NCBI GenBank assembly: GCA_037176845.1
Contig: JAYKXP010000006.1
Span: 930,001 to 994,000 of the forward strand
Reading direction: 5' to 3'
DNA length: 64,000 nt
From: Paramarasmius palmivorus
Taxonomy: Eukaryota; Basidiomycota; Agaricomycetes; Agaricales; Marasmiaceae
The notes beneath the pieces are model-generated. The model worked only from the letters and a program-made list of their open reading frames with translations, searched no databases and was not told the DNA's origin. This document shows positions 60,114 through 64,000 of the stretch, one piece after another (the first letter of the stretch is position 1; every line of letters begins with the position of its first letter). A program made the translations under genes and the position numbers.

Positions 60114-60790
60114 ATGCGCTGTGTTGCCTTCATCACCATTGCCGTATCCCTGTCCTCTGCACTTGCAGCTTCTCGCTTCGAGGCTCGCAAAGACGTCGAC
60201 AGGCCTGACCCGACCAACTTGGACCATTGTCCAGGCCGTCCTACTGGTGATGCAGATCGCTGCACGTTCGAGAAGCAGGTAATCTCAAGCTCGTTTGCTC
60301 GATGAAACACCCTTTAACGCGTGCTGCTTCACAGAAAGACCTTGGTACTCGTACCCGAAGGTTCCAGGTGGGCAAGCCCGCAGAGAACTGCGAGAATGGG
60401 CCAAAAGCACCATCCATCACCTCGGAAATTGGGGGTTCGCATGAATTCACGGAAACATGGTCGCACAGCAACAAAGCCGAGATCAATCTTTTAGGCATAA
60501 AGATTGGAGGAGAAGGTGGCTGGGAGAAATCCGAGACCCGTACAGAGTCACAAACAAACTCTGTCACTGTTCCAGCCGGTAAAAAGACTGTTTGGTCGGC
60601 AAAGCTTGAATACAAAGAATACGGTGGAAGAATTCGCCTCAATTACGGTGATCCTTCTGGAGATCCAGGGAAAGATAACTACCATTATATTTGGTATAAC
60701 AACGACATTGTGTCGTCGCAGCCTACTGGAGGTGATCCAGCATGGGAGCCCGTGACCGTGGATTGTGACAAGGACTTTGATATGGAGTGA
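60114..60790 (+). CDS. gene B copy 4 (diverged): secreted four-cysteine paralogue of A
   Basis: Exons 60114-60278 and 60335-60790 encode 206 aa, exactly the same exon lengths as B2 and B3 despite many substitutions (RKDVDRPDPTNL; GGEGGWEKSETRTESQTNSV; DCDKDFDME at the end). Signal peptide and four Cys are kept. Equal lengths with scattered replacements suggest that protein structure is under selection. Confidence 0.75.
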
Positions 60791-61926
60791 TGTAGGACGG
60801 CATTCGTTATTTATTTCTGTAAATTATTTATATGTCAGTATGAGGAGGCGTTGATAATGTAGTAACTCACCAGCATGGGGCTGTTGGACTTCTCGACGGA
60901 CTTGAGGTATCTGCCATGACGGGCTTTGGTTATCTCTGCAATGGCCCAACAGTGACAAGGTTCGCGTCATATCCATGAGCACCTAGTGCTTTGCTTTCGG
61001 ATACCATCGACGTGCCATGCGTCGTGGGATCTCGTCCAAAGCTGGTAGCAATGTCAGCCTGAGGGCAAATGGAGGGCAAATGGAGAGCATCAGAAATATC
61101 AAGTTGACCTTGTGAACCCCAAAACATCGGGCTTGGGAATAGACAGTGGTGAGGAAGCCTCCTTCTACATTCTTCCTGGTTGCCTCATCCGTGTTGAATA
61201 CAGAGGCAGACTGGACCGAAAAGGTCGAGACTCGATTGTTGTGGAGCTATGAGCAAAATCGAAGGCTGAGCGCTGAGCGCTGAGGGGTTCTTGGTGGCTG
61301 TAAGCTCGATCTGAGAGGTACGAGAAGGGCAGTGATGTGTGGGGCATGTCAATGGGTTGTGTGGGTCACCGTGGTACTGAGTAGAAGCAAAAGAAGGACT
61401 CTCGATCGTGGGAACGTCATCCAAAGCTGTTTATTGACGACCGCGACCGCGACAACGCGCACTGGTAAAATTCGCTTGCTAACACCGAATGTTAGCGTAT
61501 ATCGATATCTAGGTGTCCAGAACACTTTGGTAAGTTTTCAAAAATCACCGATAGCATTGGTCCATACTTAGACATCCTTATTCTTACCTAGGCCTTGTAC
61601 TCTTGGGCATGCCTTTTCAATGCGGCGGTGGCCCTGTCAAACTAGCAATGAATAGCTTCTTTCACCCACGATGGCCCACAACGATCCTCTCTAAACCAAT
61701 CAGAATCCCAACCGCCCATCACATGCTTTACACCCTCTCGTGTCAATACGAGTCACCCCAGCACGAGGATTGAGCGTCAACAATGTAATTTTCACCGGCA
61801 TGCAAGCGGCACGTACAGCGCTTTGTATATAAAGGGTTGGAAATGGCGGAAGAACGGTAAGAAGAACGCCCCGACTTAGTGCTGTCGCCAGACTCATCAG
61901 ACAAGGTCTTTCTATAGCACTTGGCC
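60791..61926. other. end of the tandem array and intergenic region
   Basis: The first 590 bp are the last flank copy of the A/B unit. From about 61380 the sequence is unique and shows no gene up to the DUF6606-type start. Short frames (61332-61571 plus, 61700-61943 minus) have no domain. Confidence 0.5.
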
Positions 61927-64000
61927 ATGGCATACTCCTCCAACCATTACCTCGACTATATCATCAATCATGTTTTTCTACCCCTCAAATTACCCCAGAA
62001 ATCCGACGAAAGCGCGGACAACTATGCTGCGCTCTGCCGAGTCATCGCACAATGTAGCGAACAGTATCGGGAAAGGGTTCCGGACCACGAGAAACCGATC
62101 TGGGACCCCATAGTCAAAATGCTGAACACTCTATGCGCCCTGGAAGCGGACGATGGCTTGACGAAGGGCAAAGTTTGGAATCATATACTACAGATGAACG
62201 TTGGTGGTATGTAGTCTATCCCTTCTGACCATGTCCTTTCACACATAGTACATACAGATGTTATTCCCCTCCTCATTCGCAAGCAGAACGCGGCGATTAT
62301 CCTCCGCAAGCTCGATAACAGAACACTATTCGAATTTTTTGAGGTTTCTCCTACGAACGAAAGTGTCATGTCGACTATAGGGAAGTTGGTTTGCACGTAC
62401 CCAGGTCAGGCGATCGCAGTTCCGACGAAGATTATGCAGGACCGTCAATTTGTCTTTGAGCTTGCCAATTTCTTGGCTCAGATGAACATGGATGTTATGC
62501 AGGATGCTATTCCAACTACATGGAAAGCTGGCACGAAAGTCAACGAGATTCGAGATACCATCCACCCTCGATACATCACGGAGCTGTTGACCGGCATTCT
62601 ACATGGCTTGGGTGACTCGGAACAGGTCCCCGTTGTCACCAAAAGAATTGCCGATGATGTGCTATGGAAGAATACTCTCCTTCCTTGGCGACGGTCACCT
62701 ATCTGGCTTGTTATTCGCGTTGTACTCTCCACTTCTCTCTATCGTCTCAATTCCAGCCACACGCATTACAAGTCATTTATGGCCTTCACTATGGCCCAGA
62801 TACTTCGCGATGCCGTTCGTGCAGGGCTTGACAGCGATTTGTTGTCTTGCATGAGCAAGAAGGTCGCTCGAAGGCTGTACAAGCTTGATACTCTTGCTCC
62901 TTCGTACCTCACCTCTGAGGTTCTGGATGCTGTCACTCTCACGAGCGACTTTTTGAAAGAGAGATGGGAACGGGAGCAGAAACGGCATGCGGAGGCCAGT
63001 TGTGTTGGCTGGGACCCATCTAGTCTTGATTTTGCTGCCGACACGCGGCTGTCCTTGACGAACAGCAGGGCCTATATCAACGAGGTCCTGGAAGGACCAA
63101 AGAAGGGTAGCACGCGTTCCGTTTTCATACCAGCGGAACGGCCTCGTTATCTACAATTACGAGAGTATTCCGCGAGGACTTTGGACCAGGCCTTCTCTGA
63201 CCATGGTTGCTTGGCTCTGACCGACTTTGAGCGGGCAGTGCAGAAGGATATCGATCAATGGGTTTCCCAGAGGCTTGATGAAATATCGGCCTGTGTCTTG
63301 CTATGGTCGTGGATCAAGAAGTACTCACAAGAGGCCGAGAAGCTCTATCATGGCGATCCAGAAGCTACGTCAATGATGTTTTTGACATTATTTGAATTAT
63401 GGGTTGGGTAAGGTTGTTGTTACTCAAGATTGTGCAGCGCTAATTCTACTTGGCAGTCTCGACAAGCTCTGCACCCATCAATGCCCCTTGTTACGAGAGT
63501 ATCCTCCGGAGGTCAAGGAAAACCTCTTCGAACCTCTTCTCCTGCGCTCGAGGAACTCATTGAATCGCCTGAAATGCCTTCTACAGTACTTACGGATCCG
63601 GCACGCGAAAGTCTCTCAGACACAAAGCATATTTTCTGGGACCATCGCTTCAGATTCTTTTGTCGTGCGATTCTTCGACGCTTCAGAGAAACATCAAGCT
63701 TTGAAAAAACATATTGAAGCACGTGGTGCTTCGGCCCATACCGATAAGGTCCGGGAACTAAGCCGCCTGAATGATAAACACAGGCAGCTCCAAAGCGAAG
63801 CTCGGAAGCTCGAACACAATGTTCAAGTCATTAGCCGCAAAGGACGGGTCATTTGCAGGAAGGGATGCAAGAAATGTGTCATGGAGAAGCAGGCGACTAA
63901 ATTAACAATTAACGTTTTTGAATGGCCTCTCCCCGGGGAACTTCTGAAGGCCAAGGCCACCGTGGTAGAGCTGGATTGTCCTCCGGCTTTCGGGATTTGG
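61927..64000 (+). CDS. DUF6606-type giant fungal protein, N-terminal part, cut by window end
   Basis: Three exons are visible (61927-62206, 62258-63407, 63457 to the edge), about 657 codons, still open at the last base. The sequence matches the N-terminal DUF6606 region of very large fungal proteins that further on carry DUF3638 and DUF3645: YLDYIINHVFLPLKLPQKSD, IPLLIRKQNAAIILRK, FEFFEVSPTNESVMSTIGKL, TYPGQAIAVP, LLPWRRSPIWLVIRVVLSTS, KVARRLYKLD. A cysteine cluster (CRKGCKKCVMEK) lies after a coiled coil near the end. Full-length relatives have about 3000 residues. Function unknown; a link to ubiquitin or nucleotide hydrolysis has been suggested only by annotation of downstream domains. Confidence 0.85.

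Larger units (their letters stand above)
57950..61380 (+). repeat. tandem unit 3 (flank, gene A4, gene B4, flank), lacks gene C
   Basis: More diverged unit. The flank at 57.95-58.38 kb passes directly into the A4 3' region where units 1 and 2 hold about 1.3-1.5 kb with gene C. This explains the shorter A3-A4 spacing (2867 bp against 4294 bp). A further flank copy follows B4 at 60.85-61.38 kb. No other gene is supported in 57819-58556. Confidence 0.7.

Overview
This window looks like nuclear DNA of a filamentous basidiomycete, most likely an Agaricomycete. The coding sequence is cut by many introns of about 47-66 bp. Several genes are of basidiomycete type: an MDS3-like kelch/BTB protein, a fungal BTB protein, a Zn2Cys6 regulator, a GPI-anchored GH128, a KP4-like secreted protein and a very large DUF6606-type protein. 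Gene models were assembled by eye: reading frames were joined across GT-AG (or GC-AG) introns, phase was checked at every junction, and each result was compared with remembered family sequences. Splice positions are therefore predictions.

Left part (0-30.7 kb), mostly single-copy genes: PDX3-type PNP oxidase (-), MDS3/PMD1-like regulator (+), a tandem pair of GH71/GH99-like proteins with long Ser/Pro-rich tails (+; the second copy is damaged), an SDR reductase (+), two Kre9/Knh1-like secreted proteins (-), an EBP/EXPERA membrane protein (-), a KP4-like secreted protein (+), a secreted Pro-rich repeat protein with an Arg-Arg pair ending each unit (-), a GH128 glucanase (+), guanine deaminase (+), a BTB protein (-) and MON1 (+).

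Middle part (30.7-49.6 kb): an inverted, partly decayed copy of a duplicated gene-pair unit (30.77-33.45 kb), then mitochondrial ribosomal protein mS41/FYV4, a C2H2 zinc-finger protein and the FHA splicing factor PML1/SNIP1. A gene-poor stretch of about 7 kb with degenerate repeats follows, then a Zn2Cys6 transcription factor and a cyclopropane-fatty-acid synthase-like enzyme.

Right part (49.6-61.4 kb): a tandem array of the same unit. Each unit carries a head-to-head pair of secreted, four-cysteine paralogues, called A and B here. Each member of a pair has its own TATAAAAG box in a shared 0.75-0.86 kb promoter region. Two units also carry a third small secreted gene, C, which ends in a CC-x5-C-x2-CC motif. 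With the inverted copy there are four A/B pairs, one with B destroyed by a deletion. This family is the most unusual content of the window. The last gene, a DUF6606-type giant protein, runs off the right edge.
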